DNA of 64,000 bases, taken from positions 62,001 to 126,000 of the forward strand of contig MU859135.1 in assembly GCA_033297205.1 (NCBI GenBank), read 5' to 3'. Position 1 is the first letter of the stretch. Every line of letters begins with the position of its first letter. The stretch comes from Pseudoneurospora amorphoporcata (lineage: Eukaryota; Ascomycota; Sordariomycetes; Sordariales; Sordariaceae). Below the pieces are notes generated by a model, which had not been told where the DNA came from, made no database searches, and saw only the letters and a list, made by a program, of their open reading frames with translations. Below, one piece after another: positions 23,212-36,920 of this stretch. The translations under genes were made by a program, and so were the position numbers.

Positions 23212-24692
23212 TTTCTTGTCGATAATTTTCCAAACAAAGAAATATGAAGTTTTTGCGTTGTTTCATTTCGTTTTAAAGCGTACCAGTCATCCGCGATCAA
23301 GATACCCCCTCTGCATATTTCAACCACCGTCGTCGTCGTTCGCCGTCGCATGGTTTGCCTGTCATCAGCCACAGTAGCCTGCATTTTTTTGAACGCAAAG
23401 TTCTTTTAACTATGTTTCACAACATCTGTCAATGTCATATTGCATTAACATTTTTCTTTCTGGCTCGGCTCGGCGTGGTTTTGACCCTGGGAAGCTTACA
23501 TATGTGTGGTATGTTGCCGGTATTTGTGGGAAGAGCATTTTGCATACATTTGGCGGAAAAAGAAGATACACAAACTTCATACAGACTACGTTCCTTATAC
23601 ACATACATACTACATTCCCTAAACATCACGAAAGGATCATGAATTTTAAAGGGTGGGAAAGCCACAGGCAGAGCAGGCAAACAGAGAGATGGAATGGATA
23701 GATAGAAGGAAGGAAAGAGGTTCCAAACCATACAACCGTTCAAACATACTCACGTTTCCCGTAAAAAATGTCGCTGAAATAACCTCCTTGGCTCAATGAC
23801 AGGTTTCCAACCAACCGGCCGAGCTGTTGACATGCCCAGACGTTCCGTTGAACCAACTGGACAAGTGACAAAGAGGTGTATTAGAACATCTTTTGCATTG
23901 TGTCTGTCAAAGGGAAGGTTTCTCAGGTCATCTGCGTTTTTCACCATCACCCTCTTCAGCCACAACTCGAGAGTAAGTACAGTACCTAACCTACCTTTTA
24001 GCTCGAATGTTACCTAAGAAACAGCAGCTATCGAGTAAGTACATTTACGAACAAAGGAACTACCTTGGAATTGTCGGGCCCTGGGTATCACCACCAACTG
24101 ACTGTTCGAGTAGAGGTAAATACTTGAGCCATACTCAGTTGGGAATTGGTTCACCTTTGACCTTCAACTCCACAACCATCTTCGCCATCTCCGCCAACGC
24201 CCCTTGAATTTGAGAAAGTTGGAAGATCCAAAGGAGCACAGCGAATTTCTAGAAACAGCAGCAAGGATAAAGGAAATAAAAGAACACGAAAAACCCCCAC
24301 TCACTGTCTGCTTTGTTTTGTAGCTGCTGCAGCGCTTTACCCACTTCTAGGATGGTTCCTGACGATCAGGCACCGCCGTGTAGTTGGTGTACAAAGGAAC
24401 GTGGCTACATGACAAAGAAGGGGATGGATGGTCATCGGCGCGGACCAGTCCGAGCGGTTACCTCTCTCCATGTTAGATAGATACTCCATGATGAGTTGAT
24501 GTCGTGGCATCATGCATACCTTCCCTTCCTTGGTACCTGATCTGAACTAACCTACCAGCCTACTACCTTGCGTATTTTACGGCATACAAGATACTTTACT
24601 TGTGAAGCTCCCGTGAGCTTACCTACATAGTAACCTTCTTTGAGCTTCCCGCTACCCGGGTCTGATGCTGACGTGCCTTCTTGAAAATGTGG

Positions 24693-24727
<35 letters not shown>

Positions 24728-25529
24728 CGTCCCGCACCCTAACCTAAGGTAGGTAGGTAGCTACTACATAGTTGGTGTTGTGAGGTACTAAGCCGTTCAT
24801 TTTGAGACGTCGGTAGAGTGTCTCTTTGCGAAAGAGTGTTGTTCTCACATGATGAAGGACGATGGACAATACAAGATTACCTAGTGAAGCCTTTTAGCTG
24901 CGATAGACCCTTTTATGCCTAGGGGTTTAACAAATGAGACTTACATAGAAACTGCGAAACAAGCCCGCAGGCTCGAGCTCATGATCTATGATCCTCTTGT
25001 GGAGATTATATTAAGAAAAATGTGGTAAAAATCGTCCCTTTCTTGATATGGTGTTCGTCACTCAGCGTTCGTACGTTATGGGTGTTCGAACGATTTAAGA
25101 AAATTCATTCACATAAAGGTTCTAGCCGATCATCAGGTTTTTGTTTCCCATGCATCGTGACTCATTCTCAATTCTAGGTTAAGTATTGTTACGTAGTTTC
25201 GTATGGATTAGGAGAAAGGTTGCGTTGCGCTGCAACGACAAGGACGGATCATCAATACCCTCGTCTCAAGATGGTTTCAGCCTCGATGTGCACGGCTGGA
25301 GGGCTGATGACCCTCTATCTTGCTTTTGGCTGCGACGTTCATCATCTTAGCATTTTTACTTGACAAAAACAATCGAGTGTCAATCAACTGTCGTCGTGTC
25401 GTGAAATCATCATTTCTACCGTTTGTTATCGAGCCTCCAGTCTATGAGCCGGCGAGACTACATACATACTTACCTGTAACTTAGATACCCATCGGTCGAC
25501 TCAAAGCATCGATCGGCCGATTTGCAACG
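23212..25529. other. Intergenic, no gene seen
   Basis: This contains the 3' region of the Mid2-like gene, a 32-base T run at 24696-24727 and scattered TAGGTAGGTA strings. No frame longer than about 100 codons looks coding. Confidence 0.65.
24696..24727 (+). repeat. Poly(T) run, 32 bases
   Basis: An uninterrupted run of 32 T residues in non-coding DNA, of the same class as the A run at 8083-8131. Confidence 0.95.
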
Positions 25530-26170
25530 ATGAAGGCCACGACAGCCCTCAGAACTATCATCCTGCTTTTCATCTCCAGCTACACAACCGCCCTCGCAGC
25601 CTCCTCAGACTCACAGCCCAGCCTCGAAGACACCTTGCACAACGAGCTCAACTTGGCTTTCAACCTCCCACGGCAAGTATCAACAGGCCAAGAGCTCCAA
25701 CCTTTCTTCACAGCCAACTTCCTCGGCGGGCAGTCGCCCCAACCGATAGTCTTTCCGGGGAATCCTTCGAGGCCGTTTGAAGTTGGGGGTAATACCTTTG
25801 TTAGTTTATCTCCGTTACCTACCCTCATGGCCTTGGATATTTCCTTCCTTACCTCATGTTGCTTTTTATCGATGCCATGCCAACGCCGTGCTGCGCAAGC
25901 CATCCTTTCCGCTTTGTGTATAGAGAAGATCTGACAGTATGTTTGTTGTTGTTGTATCAGCCCGACTTCCCAACAGCAGCCAACCGCGTCTGCGACAACC
26001 AAAAGAATGCGTGCGCGGATATGGCGAATGATTCCTCGAACAGAACAAACTTCAATGATTGTGATAAGCAGCGAGGTGGTTGTTGTTCGTTTCATCTTGG
26101 TGTGCTCCTGGTTTGCGAATTTGGGCTCATTGTCGACAATCTGATCAAGGTGTACGAACCTGAGACCTGA
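25530..26170 (+). CDS. Small secreted cysteine-containing protein
   Basis: Two exons, 25530-25799 and 25961-26170, give 159 residues. The 161-base intron has a GTTAGT donor, a CTGAC branch about 30 bases before the TATCAG acceptor, and phase 0. A signal peptide covers about residues 1-23. The mature part includes QPIVFPGNPSRPFEV, then after the splice TAANRVCDNQKNACADMAN and FNDCDKQR, with three regularly spaced Cys. This pattern (an RPFEV-like stretch, then VCDNQKNACA...DCDKQ) recurs in small secreted proteins of filamentous ascomycetes of unknown function. The reading after DCDKQR (GGCCSFHLG...) is atypical, so the true 3' end may differ through another splice. It probably acts outside the cell; no enzyme motif is seen. 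Confidence 0.7.
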
Positions 26171-28376
26171 AGCCGACGAACGATCGGGCTTCCCGCTCTG
26201 GAGATCCGGGTGATGCCGACCGACGGGAGTGTTCAACGTCAGAGACAATGAGCATTCTTTGGCTTCCACTTGAAACACACGAGGGAAAAAGCCAATGGCT
26301 GACCTTGAACAAGTAGAGACCTGAAACATCAACACGTTGAAGTGTGGTTTAACGAAGCCTCTGAGCCTCACCCCACGAATGTGCCCTCTGCACAAAACCA
26401 ACCATTTCCAGCACTCCACATGCGAACCAGATCTTGGGGACCGGCGTTCATTTGTCCCTTTCTTTTGCCCAGCCATCTTGGCTGCCTTGGGTATCGCTGC
26501 ATGGACCTGAGCCAGTTGGTGGGCCCTCGGTGGTGCGTGATGCCATCTGATCCGGGTTGATGCCAGCACGTGTGGTGTAGCCATGGCAGTGGTGATGCAG
26601 CAGCCCCCCCTTTTTTACTTGTCGAGGAGAACCCGTTGCTTGCCCCTTGTTTTGCGGGATGTGTTCCTGAATGGACTATGTTTCGAGGAAAGGGTTTCAG
26701 CTTGAACAGAGCCTCATCGTGGTGTTTTTGCTGCTGCAGTGTAATCCGACAACTCAACGACCTTCCCAGAAGCCAATCGGGAAGTGGCAAGTGGAATAAC
26801 AAACAAGACAGGTGACGGCTACGGGAGTTGAAGCGAAGGATGGAACGGGAGGAGAAATGGAAATGTTCCATGCCCGAGTCTAAAAGACCAACCTTGTGGT
26901 ACTGTAGCACAGTAAAAGTTAAGAGGTACTTGAGAGACAAGGGTTCTTGGCCTATGCGGTCGAAGCAGCCGAAGGGTTGCGAAGGGTTCGCTGTGCGGCA
27001 GGCGGGCTTGGCGGCGTGGATACAAAACCCCGTTTCTCCCCCGCCTTGTACCCGCCATCTACCAAATCGCACGACGGGACGGCATTCGGGTGAGCAATGT
27101 GGGGCGGTCAGGGACCATGCGGAACCATGATGGACTCGGCTCGGTGAAGAACTGACCTGCTGAGCAAAAAGGGACGAGACGGGACGGATGGTGATCACCG
27201 GAAGAACGAACGAAAGAGACGGGAACGGAAAGAGCCATCGCCCGGGCATCGAACACACCCCCACCTCAGAGAGGCAACTGACTGTTAGTGACAGAACCTA
27301 AACAGGTCCCAACCTCTAGACTACCTAGGTAGGTACTGGTATCTCACACCATTACCAGCCAGGTTATTCACCTGCAGCTGCTGCAGCACGGCACGAGCAT
27401 TCAAATTACCTCTCCTGCAACGAACCACACCAACACCACCTGAGAAGTCAACCTTTCAATCTCCATCCATCCCGCTTCTCGGTTCCCGTCTTCCTACCAC
27501 CTCTCTCTGCACACCCTGTGTCGGGAACGGAAACCTCGCAATCCAGTCGTGGAAAACGCGTCGACGAACCCTCCATTCACGGCCGATACTTTGCGCGTCT
27601 TTGCTGGTCCAAGAGTGTTTCAGGAAAAAAAAAGTCTACACCTCCCCTTCCGGTCTTCCCTATCACGACCTGATCCAAAAGTCCACCAATTCGCAGCGGT
27701 GAAAGAAAAGACAAGAAAAAAAAGAAAAAGACCAGCAACAACAGAGCCCCTCGATGCGTCCGGACCTACAGAACCGTTTTGCCTTCTCCCCTTCTTCTCT
27801 TCGCTCATTTGTTGACTTTCGGTCGACCCCGTAGTTAATTCGTTACCGACTTTTTATTCTACCCAAGTCTTCTACCTCTAGGTACTAAGCTTCCTGACTG
27901 GTCCCCTTTGGCTCCTGCTGGTACCCCATCTTTATTCTCTACGCTTCGCCATTTGTCGACAAACAACTATACCGTTACCGCGTGGGAAAGTGGTAACAAA
28001 GGGGAAAAAAAAAAAGGGGACATCAACATCACGACCCTGTGGTGCTGACGACAAAACAAAAATAAATCGAGCATCGGTGGCAGACAGAGCTCCGGCTTCG
28101 TCTGCGTGCTGATCTCGTCCAGGTGAGCTTAAATCCATACATCCACTTTTTGTAGCTCCAATCGAGCCCGTCACCCGTCTCCGTCCCCCGTCACCCCGTC
28201 ACCCCGTCACCCCGTCCCGTCTCCATAGTCCAAACATATGTACATGACTTCGGAGCTCTGTCCTGAACTCTGAAACTCCCACTCCTTGCCGACCTGGCTT
28301 GGTAGTGATTCACATGCTCCAATTCTTCCACCGCCTTTCGCATCCTGGTTGCTAACTTGGAACCTTCTACTCCCAA
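26171..28376. other. Intergenic plus probable leader of the giant coiled-coil gene
   Basis: Two long minus-strand frames here (334 and 298 codons) show no domain and antisense-type composition. From about 27400 the DNA becomes pyrimidine-rich on the plus strand, typical of a leader. A CCCCGTCA-type tandem lies at 28166-28222. A possible branch site (GCTAAC) and AAG acceptor precede 28377, so an untranslated or start-bearing exon probably lies in this stretch. Confidence 0.5.
28166..28222 (+). repeat. CCCCGTCA tandem repeat
   Basis: Several copies of an eight-base unit (CCCCGTCA), preceded by looser variants, in the probable leader of the giant coiled-coil gene. No function is evident. Confidence 0.75.
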
Positions 28377-31300
28377 GGTATTCCAAAGACGTCTCCCCTA
28401 AAGTCGTCGCCGCGAACCCCTCCTCCTGCTGCGTTCGCGCAGGACGGTATCAAGAACTACTTCCGACACCGATCTGAATCGCCCACCTCTCCTGCCCTGT
28501 CGAGCGCCTCCACCGCCGAAGGCGAAGCTTCCCCCGAGCTTCCGCCCTTGCCTGTCCCCAGACTTCCTCTCCGGGTTCAGGGTCTTCTGAGAACTCCGCC
28601 CACCATCTCCGTGAACGAAGACGAGGTTGACGGAAGCCGCTGGGGCTCACCCTACCCCCCAAACCTGCGAGCCGAGAGTTCGAGCAGTGACGACGACGAA
28701 TCCGAGGGAGATCCCATCCATTCCCTAGCGCTCCAAACTCGCTTTCTGCGCCCCGCCCCGCCCACTCAACAAGACAGTCCCTCCGAGTCTCGGTCATCCC
28801 TCCTTACCGGAGCCGCAAGCGTACTCGCCAACCGCGCAAGACGCCTGGTACACGGAATCACAGAGGACTGGATCCGCCAGCATACAGCTCACGGTAGCGA
28901 GCGGGAGAAGCTACATTGGCTTAGCGACGGCACTGGCGATAGTGAGAACTCTTCACTGAGCGACTCATTTTCCGGTGACGAAGACGCCGCGTGGCTAGGA
29001 GACGACCTTCTTACCCCCAGGGCAGATCGTCGACGAAGCAGCAGGCGAAGCAGCAGACAGCGCCAGGAATCACCGGGCGCTCTCAAGAAGCAGTCGAGCA
29101 CCGATACTCTAAGGCAGTCTCGCCTGACCAGCAGACAGGCAAGCAGATCAAACATGGCGTCCCCGATCGAAAGGGCACCACAGCCCGACGTCACTACGGC
29201 GAGTGACCGTGTCCCCTCAATCTCGCCATTTCCCGAACGAACATCCTCCATCAGATCCTCCATAAGCCAGGTACTTGGCGCAACAAAGCCCCAAGATGCT
29301 TCCAGCATAAACAGTCCAAAAGGGGAGCCTGCAGCTCCTTCCACCCCCTCGAAACCTGCACCCAAACGTACCTCTACCCTCGCCGCATCGCCTCGAATGA
29401 AGAAAAAGGTCCCATGGAAGGGTAAGAGTGTCATGGTCCTTATTCCCAAGGACGACGAGCGTGGGCAACCGGGCAAGGCTCCACTGCCTCTCACCGAATC
29501 CGAGGTTGAGGAGAGGATGAGGAGTTGGAAACAACAGGGTCATGATATCAGCGGCTTTGATTTGGAGCCTCGGAAGACCTCGGTTGACGAGTCCACTTCG
29601 CAAAGTAGAGGACCCTGGCCCGATTTCGATGATTTAGTACACGAAAGAGAAGAAAGAAGCTGGAACGTGCTTCTGCCCGACTTGAATGGTAAGATAACCC
29701 CTACTACTTGACATGTGAAGGTGTGCCTGACATCCGCCATCTAGCTTGGAAGAGATACGTGGACGAGTTGACCGAAGCGAAGCTTAGAGCTCTGGGAGTA
29801 TCCCTTGGGGACGACGAGCCCCCTCAACCTTCAGTTTCTCCCTCCACGAGCATGAGCCGACAGCCTTCGGTAGCCAACTACCCTCCGCTCCCCTTCTCAC
29901 CTCCGCTGCCGACATCTTCGGCTGCCAGTGGAGGTGGTCTCCCGGGCTTTCCTTTTCATGGTATGGGGCCATCATCTACCAGCCCAGGTCTCTCCGCTGG
30001 CATGTCGCCTGCCTCGTTTACGTCCAAGTATAATCCTCGCGCATCTATATCGATCCCATCTCCACATGCCTGGTCTCAGCAGGTGATGATGCAACAACAT
30101 GGACACCGCATGGGTTCACCCTCGCTTGCTAACCTCAACGCGATGATGTCTCCCAGCTCACCGTTCTCGCCGGACGGTGGTCTCTTTAGCCCCATGGGCC
30201 ATATGGGCCATATGGCTCATCAGCGCCATCAGTCTTTGCAGTTACCCATGTTCCAGCATCAGTCTCAGCAGCAATTCCAGCATCAGCTCCAACCTCAGTT
30301 TGCGCCATCCCCACGAGCATCGTCGCGCTTGCAAGATCTTCACGAAATCGCAGAAGAAGAACCAGCTCAAGATTCCGTGCGCGCTCCCGAAGCCGGCCTC
30401 CCCAACCACATTCCAGGCGATGATTTGCAAAGGGAAATTGATGAAGCTGAATACCATTTGGAAGAACAGATGCGCTCGCAGCTCGAGAACGATCAAGATT
30501 ACAGCCCGCACAGAGAGGAACATAGCATCCCACCGGTCAATCCCCATGCCAGAGACTCGTCAGTTCAATTCGCTCCCCAGCAACCTCAATTTGGTGCTAC
30601 TTCGGATGGCCTTGTCTTGCATCACCCTAGACCGCATAGTCGCGGACATTCGCTGTCGCAGAAGTACTTTACCGAAGAAGACGTCTCTAATAGTGGAGGT
30701 GGTTTTAGGCCTACTCTGCAGCCGATTGACGGCCCGGCTGCGGAAGACGACGAGATCGAGACGAATCCGAGCAACCTAGGAACCCCCATCCAAGCGCTCG
30801 AATTCCAGAAAATGATGCATCAACACACTCTATCTAATGCTAGTAGCTCCTGGAGCGCAGGGAAGCCTGCGGTTGGTCCCGTCCCCAAGCATGCCAGCCA
30901 TGGCAGCAAGTCTTCGTTATCCAAGTTGAACGTGGAAGCGCCCGAGTTCAAGTTTAACCCCAACAGCTCCTTCACACCGCAGTTTACCCCTCAAGTCGCT
31001 ACATTCTCTGCCGCCACCAGTCACTTCGCTGCTTCAGCACCTACGACTGGCTCTATCAACCCTACTGCGTCTGTGTTCTCTCCGACTCAGAGCGAGTTTG
31101 GCCTCAAGTTCCGCCCGGATGCGCCTGCGTTCACTCCTAATATGTTTGCAACGCCGGCCGCAGATCCCGTGGAGGAAAGCGATGCCAAGCCTGAGAGCTC
31201 GGTTGTTGACGCCGGTGAGCTGGAGAAGGCCGAGATTGTCTTGCCTGTCAAGGAAAGCAAGGCCATCCCGATCTTGCCCCCAGATGAGGAGGCCCAGTCG

Positions 31301-34300
31301 GAAGAAGAGAAGAACGAGGCGGAGGGACAACTTGACGGTGTTGTCTTCTCCAAGTTGGATCATCACAATGTCGAACTTGACAGTGTGGCTCCTGCGGCGT
31401 CGGAAACTGCTGATAGCTCTACCCCTGTGGCTGGGTCTAGGCCAGACAAGGACGAGGACGAAGACCTCCCGATTGAGGAGAAGTCATTCGACGAGTCCAC
31501 TCATGGTCACCCAGACATGACATTGTCTTCGACCATGGCTTCTGAGACGACAGATACCCAGGCGACCGTCAGCCCGTCAGAGCAGACTGCCAATCCTATG
31601 TCTTTGAACTGGACCGTTTCGGAGCTCAAGGATCCTAACCCATTCAGTGACGATTCAGCTACTCATGGTCACGAAAAGTCGCTCTCTGCGGCTGCTTCTG
31701 AGTTTGTGACTGGGATACCGACTCAGCCTACCGAAGTCACAGATGTCACTGCTGGCTCTTCTCAACAACCACCCCAGCCGACGCCTGTTGTCGAGGTTGC
31801 AGAGGCAGAGCCCATTGAGAAAGTAGTTGCAGAACCAGAAGTGGTTACTACGCCACCGAAGCCTGCTAAGGGGCTCGCTGCTTCTCGCTGGGCTCCTAAG
31901 CCACCACCGCCCAGGCGCGAAGGGTCCAAGAAGGAGGAGGAGACCACTGCAACTGGTGCTTCAGAACCCAGCTTTGACGACATTGATGCGGTCATGCGCC
32001 ACCTCAGTGCTAACCCGAATATGGGCATCAGCAAGCCCACTGATAGTCAAACTCAGTGGCACCAGCCTAGCCCAACTCACTCATCACCTTACCATCAAGA
32101 TGAAGATAACTCTCGCAGTCCTAGCCCGACCCCCCGCGAGTATCTCCAACCGTCACAGCCGCTTTCCACAACTGAGCTGGAAGACCCTTTCCTCGATCCG
32201 CCCACCAGTGCGCAGTTCATTGAGGGACCTGTCCACAACCTCAACGGCAGTGAAGACGTGCCAGTTAGCGACTGGAACGGCGATTTCACTGAGGACGAGG
32301 AAGAGAAGCTGGAGTCCCGTGTCACTTTCTTCAATGGTCATGTCAATGATGTTGTTGGCGGTATCCTTGATAGCCGTCTTAGCCCACTGGAACAGACTCT
32401 TGATACTATCAAGCACTCTCTAGCTGCCATCTCGAGGAGAGCTGTTTCGAACCGCCGAGACGTGCGCAGCGCCTCTGCCGAAGTCCGCGATAGCGACGCC
32501 GACGATGAGGACGATGATCTGCCTACTACTCGTCGTTCCATTAGCCCGCGTAGGGACCGTAAGATGGAGCAAATCAAGGCTGCTGTTATGGAAGCCCTCG
32601 CTTCTCAACAGAGAACCAGGCCAACATCTTCCTCTGCCAAGTCGACTCTTGGCGACCGCCCTGACGTTCTTCAGGCCCTTGAGGAGCTGAAGGCTCAAAT
32701 CACCCAGCCAAAGGCCTCCTCGATCGGCAGCGAAGACATCAAGAAGATTGTTGAAGAGGTGGTGCATAGCCGCCTTGAGCCTGCAGTCGATGAAGCCAAG
32801 GAGTCCAAGGTCAGTGACCTTCAGGCTCGTGTTCTGGAGCTCGAGGAGCGGCTCCGCTCTCAGGAGGCCAAGGTGGAGACGGAGATTGCGGCCAGGCGCG
32901 CTGCTGAGGACCGTGCGTCGGATCTCAACCGTGAGCTCCAGGCCGCTGCGACCAAGATTGAGGTTGAAGAGATGAACAAGAGCGTCTTGCACCAGCGGAT
33001 CGCCGACCTTGAGGAACGTTCTCAGCAGGTTGAAGGACAAGCCGAGAAGGAAAACAAGGGCCGGAGAGCTGCCGAAGACAAGCTTGCTGAGGTTCAACGC
33101 CTGCTCAAGCTTAGCACAGAGGAAGAGGCCCGCCTTAAGAAGGAGGTTGACGAGAAGGACCACAAGATAAAGGCGATCGAGGCCGCTAACAATAAGGTTG
33201 CCATGCGCTTGACCCAACTGGAAGCCGGCACCGAGAACACGCAAAAGTCTCGGAGCGAAGCGCAGAATCGGATTAACATGCTGGACAATGATCTTCGGCA
33301 TGCTCGGCAAGAAGCTCGGCACTGGCGGTCTGAGGCTGATAGAGTCAGCGAGCTTGCCAAGCGTCGCGATGCTGACCTTTCCAAGGCCCTTGACGAGAAC
33401 AAGGCTCTGTCTAAGCTGATCGATACCCTCGGTACCCAGGTTCAGGAGAACGAGCGCGTCCGTGACAGCTGGCGCATCAAGTTCCTTGCCCTTCAGGATG
33501 AGATGGCTCACGCTGCTGGGCAAATCACCGAGGAGAACGCCAGGCGCACCAAGAGAGAGCAGACGTTGATTGCCCGCCAAGAGGTCCTGGATGCTAAGCT
33601 CCAAGCTGAGGCCAGAACTCGTGAACGCATCGAGACTGAGCTGGAGAGACTGGAGATGAACGAGCGCCAAGGCATGAGGGCTGTTGCGGAGTGCAAGAGG
33701 CTTGAGCAGTTGCTTGCGGAGATGCGCACTGAGAACCATAAGTTGCAGCAGAGCGCTTTGCGGTTCAAGGCTGAGTTCCAGGAAGCTAGAGAGTCCGCTG
33801 CTCGCGAGATCACGCGCACGCGCAACGCCATGCAAGCTGAGGTTGAGCAAGCCAACCACCAGGTTAATGCTGTCCGCAGAGAGCTTGAAGATGAGCTTAA
33901 CAGACTCAGATCCCAGATGGACCACGTTAAGTTGGACGCCGACACAGCCAAGGCTCAGCACGACATGCTCCTTGAGGAAGCTCAGAACTCGAAGAAGACG
34001 GAGCTTGATGAGCTCATGCGCAAGCACCAGAACGAGGTGGAGGATATCCAAGCCCGCTATGAGCGTCAACTCAGCCATACCACTGAGGATGCCCAGCGGA
34101 CGGAGAAGAACCTCCTGGATCGCTTGAGCATCGAGACTTCCAAGGCCCAGCATCTCCAGGACAAGCTGTTGCATGTCGAGGAGAAGTTGGAGATCGCCAA
34201 GGAAGCTGCACGTGCCGCCGCCCAAGCGGCCAAGGCTTCTGTGGCCGGTACTTCTGAGGCTCCCGCGGCGTCCAGGTCCGCCAACAACGATGTCCAGCCT

Positions 34301-35341
34301 TCGGAGAGAATCTCACCCCAGGCCCTCCGCGAGTCCATCATGGTTCTCCAGGAGCAGCTCCAGGCCCGCGAGCTTCACATTGAGGAACTCGAGCAGCAAC
34401 TCGAGAAGGTCGATCCCGACGCCGGCACCAAGATCTCCAAGCGCGACGACGAGATCATCTGGCTCCGCGAGCTCCTTGCGGTGCGCCACTCGGATTTGCA
34501 GGACATCATTGGTGCTCTTTCCAGTGACGACTACGACAGAGACGCGGTCCGCGACGCCGCTATCAGGCTCAAGGCTAACCTCCAGATGGAGGAGCAGGAG
34601 CGTGAGCGCGCGATGAACGGCGGATCGGCTATTAACCTGCCAAACATCGCTGCTACGATTAGAGAGGCGGCCTCGCCGCGCGTTGCGCAGGCTGTTGGTC
34701 CTCTGGCTGCCGCCTGGGGCAACTGGAGGAAGGGCAAGGACCTGCCGGCTTTCGGTAGCTTGAGTAGTGTTTTGTCCGCATCTCCTGCGCAGAGCCGTAA
34801 TGTCACGCCATTGAAGCCTGCGTCTTCTGGGTTCCGTAGCGGGAACCCGACGCCCCCGACATCTTCTGGATCCACAGCTGGTTTGCGCAAAGCCTCAAAT
34901 GCTTCTGTATCCACGGTTAGGAGTACAGCCAGTCAAAGTCTAGCCCAACAACAACCTCAGCAGCCAACTGCTTTCTCAGCCACCGGCCGCAGGTTCACTC
35001 CCCAGGAACTTTCCAACAGGGCATTACGCCAGAATCAGCACCACCAGCAGAGGCCGAGAGGCCCATCCACGGCGTCTACGCACTTCCAGCAACAGCATCA
35101 GCAGGTGGCTGAGGAGGAAGAGGAGGAGGAGGAGATGAGGGAGGCTTCTCTGTCGTTATCGCCTTCACCTGGCCCCTCTACGCTTTCGTTTGCCACTACT
35201 CAGGCTCAACAGCATCAGCACCGGAGGAATATCTCTTCGCCTATGATGGCTCCTCCTATGGCGAGGTCGGGCGGGATGTATGATAGTGATGCGAGCCCGG
35301 TGGAGGATTTTGATGATGACGGGTTTTTTGAGGATGATTGA
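28377..35341 (+). CDS. Giant coiled-coil protein of about 2300 residues, 5' exon unresolved
   Basis: Coding runs through 28377-29688 and 29745-35341, joined by a 56-base intron (GTAAGA donor, CTGAC branch, CTAG acceptor). The N-terminal 430 residues are Ser/Pro/Arg-rich with one well-ordered block (PWKGKSVMVLIPKDDERGQP to SWKQQGHDISGFDL). A disordered Gln/Pro/Ser region follows to about residue 1250. Heptad-rich coiled coil covers about residues 1440-2000, then a short ordered block (DDEIIWLRELLAVRHSDLQD, then WGNWRKGKDL), a Gln-rich tail and an acidic end (FDDDGFFEDD). Orthologues are known in filamentous ascomycetes, often under vague myosin-like names, but no motor domain is present. A scaffold role is inference. 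The open frame has no ATG until deep inside the protein, so translation must begin in an upstream exon; the GCTAAC and AAG just before 28377 suggest an acceptor there. Confidence 0.85.
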
Positions 35342-36132
35342 GATGGTGGTGTAAAGAGGATACTCATTAATGAGTGAGTATCAAAGATGAGTAACCCAAG
35401 TGTTGTACGGAAAGAGGTGGAGGCTTGTTTCTTCTTTTTGTTTCTTGCACACACATTTTTTTTTTTTTTTTTTTTTTATGTTGCCTTGTTCTCTCATGCA
35501 CGTGAAAGAATTAAGAAAGAGATGTCACCACGCAGAAATGACTGAAGACGAAGACAGGAAGGAGAATGGAAAACAGGAATGGAACTGGATGGGAACATAA
35601 AAGGGATGGGGACGGAGAAGCGGGATTTGAGGAAGAGGGAGAGACACACAGACACTTTAATCACCTGCTTTTTAACATGTTTATTTATCCGCGATATATT
35701 TCCTACACCTTAAATCTTACACCTTATTTGAGAGTTCGATGTATACCCTTTTGCGGGGACCATTGTGGAAGCGTTTGCGTGTTTATGAGAAGTGCTGAGA
35801 GGCCAACAACCAAAGCGAGTCGTGTATAAAGGGGTTAGTTATGAGGGTGGAAGTTAGTTGAGATGTGCTAAATACCCAGCGAAGAGTGACTTTAGCAAAG
35901 GAAGCAATGTTCTACACCCCCTGGAGACCTTCGCATTTTGAAGCAGACATCATCCAGCACAAAATCCGAACTCAAGGTCAGTTCACGATGATTGTTCAAG
36001 CTATTCAAGTAAACTATTCATAAACTCATTACTACCTAGTCAAACTCTTCTATCGTGGGTATCGTCATGCTGCATCTATCATCCTCCCCCTTTTTCCTTC
36101 CTCTGTGACTATCCATCACTCCAAGTTGCCTC
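35342..36132. other. Intergenic between convergent genes
   Basis: This carries the 3' ends of the giant coiled-coil gene (plus) and the two-TM gene (minus). It includes a T run near 35457-35477. No gene is seen. Confidence 0.75.
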
Positions 36133-36881
36133 CTACTTTCTCCCCCAAGGATTCGAAGCTGGCAGGTTCTGACTTTGTGGTTGACTCATGGTAAAGTAAG
36201 AAGCCGCAGCTCCTTGCTGAGGTTCGGCAGCCGGAGCCGGAGTCGGTACAGGAGCGGGAGCGTATCCAGCAAAAGCGCCGCCGCTGGGATAAGGGGGTGC
36301 TGCCTCGGTCTCGTGCTTTTTCTCCTCAAAGGGAACCTTTACATCCTCCGGGGCATCATACTTCATCCTCTCACCCCCAACCTCTTCAACCGCAGAAGAA
36401 GGAATCTTGCTATAAGCACTATTCGTCCTTATAACCCCATTCGTCAGTTCGGCATCAACGCCGGCACCAGCGCCTACTACCGCTCCTTTATAGGCGGTTG
36501 AAGCAGCGGACTCAATCTTCGTGTTGGTGGAGTTAGGCACCATGCTGCCAAAGAGCTTGCGCTCCTTCTTGATTCCCTTACGGGGTTCGATCACCCGTTC
36601 CATGATGACGTTGTAAATGGTGATGGGGATCCAGAGCCAGGAAGCGATGATGAAGGCGTTTAGCCAGATCCGCCCGTATTTGAGCTTGGGACCCGGTTCG
36701 GAGGGGTAGAGGCGTTTGAGTTCTGCTTTTGCTGTTTTTTTTGGGTTCATTCACCTGTGTCAGTCTCACATGCATATGACTGGTCGTAGATGATGGGGGG
36801 ATGGAGAGGGGACGATGAAGGGAGAGGGAAAAACAGAAGAAGGGGAAGGAAGGAAAAAAAAAAAAAAAAAAAAAAAAAAAT

Positions 36882-36920
<39 letters not shown>

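Noticed and set aside
25580..27264. Two long minus-strand frames (334 and 298 codons)
   Set aside because: Neither shows a domain, signal peptide or coding-type composition; the first overlaps the well-supported secreted protein gene on the plus strand.
29689..29720. A 32-base intron in the giant gene ending at GTGAAG
   Set aside because: Too short for a fungal intron and without a branch site; the 56-base version ending at CTAG (29744) has a CTGAC branch and also keeps frame.
32420..34225. A 601-codon minus-strand frame rich in Leu
   Set aside because: It is the antisense image of the coiled-coil region (CTC/GAG-rich codons) of the giant plus-strand gene.
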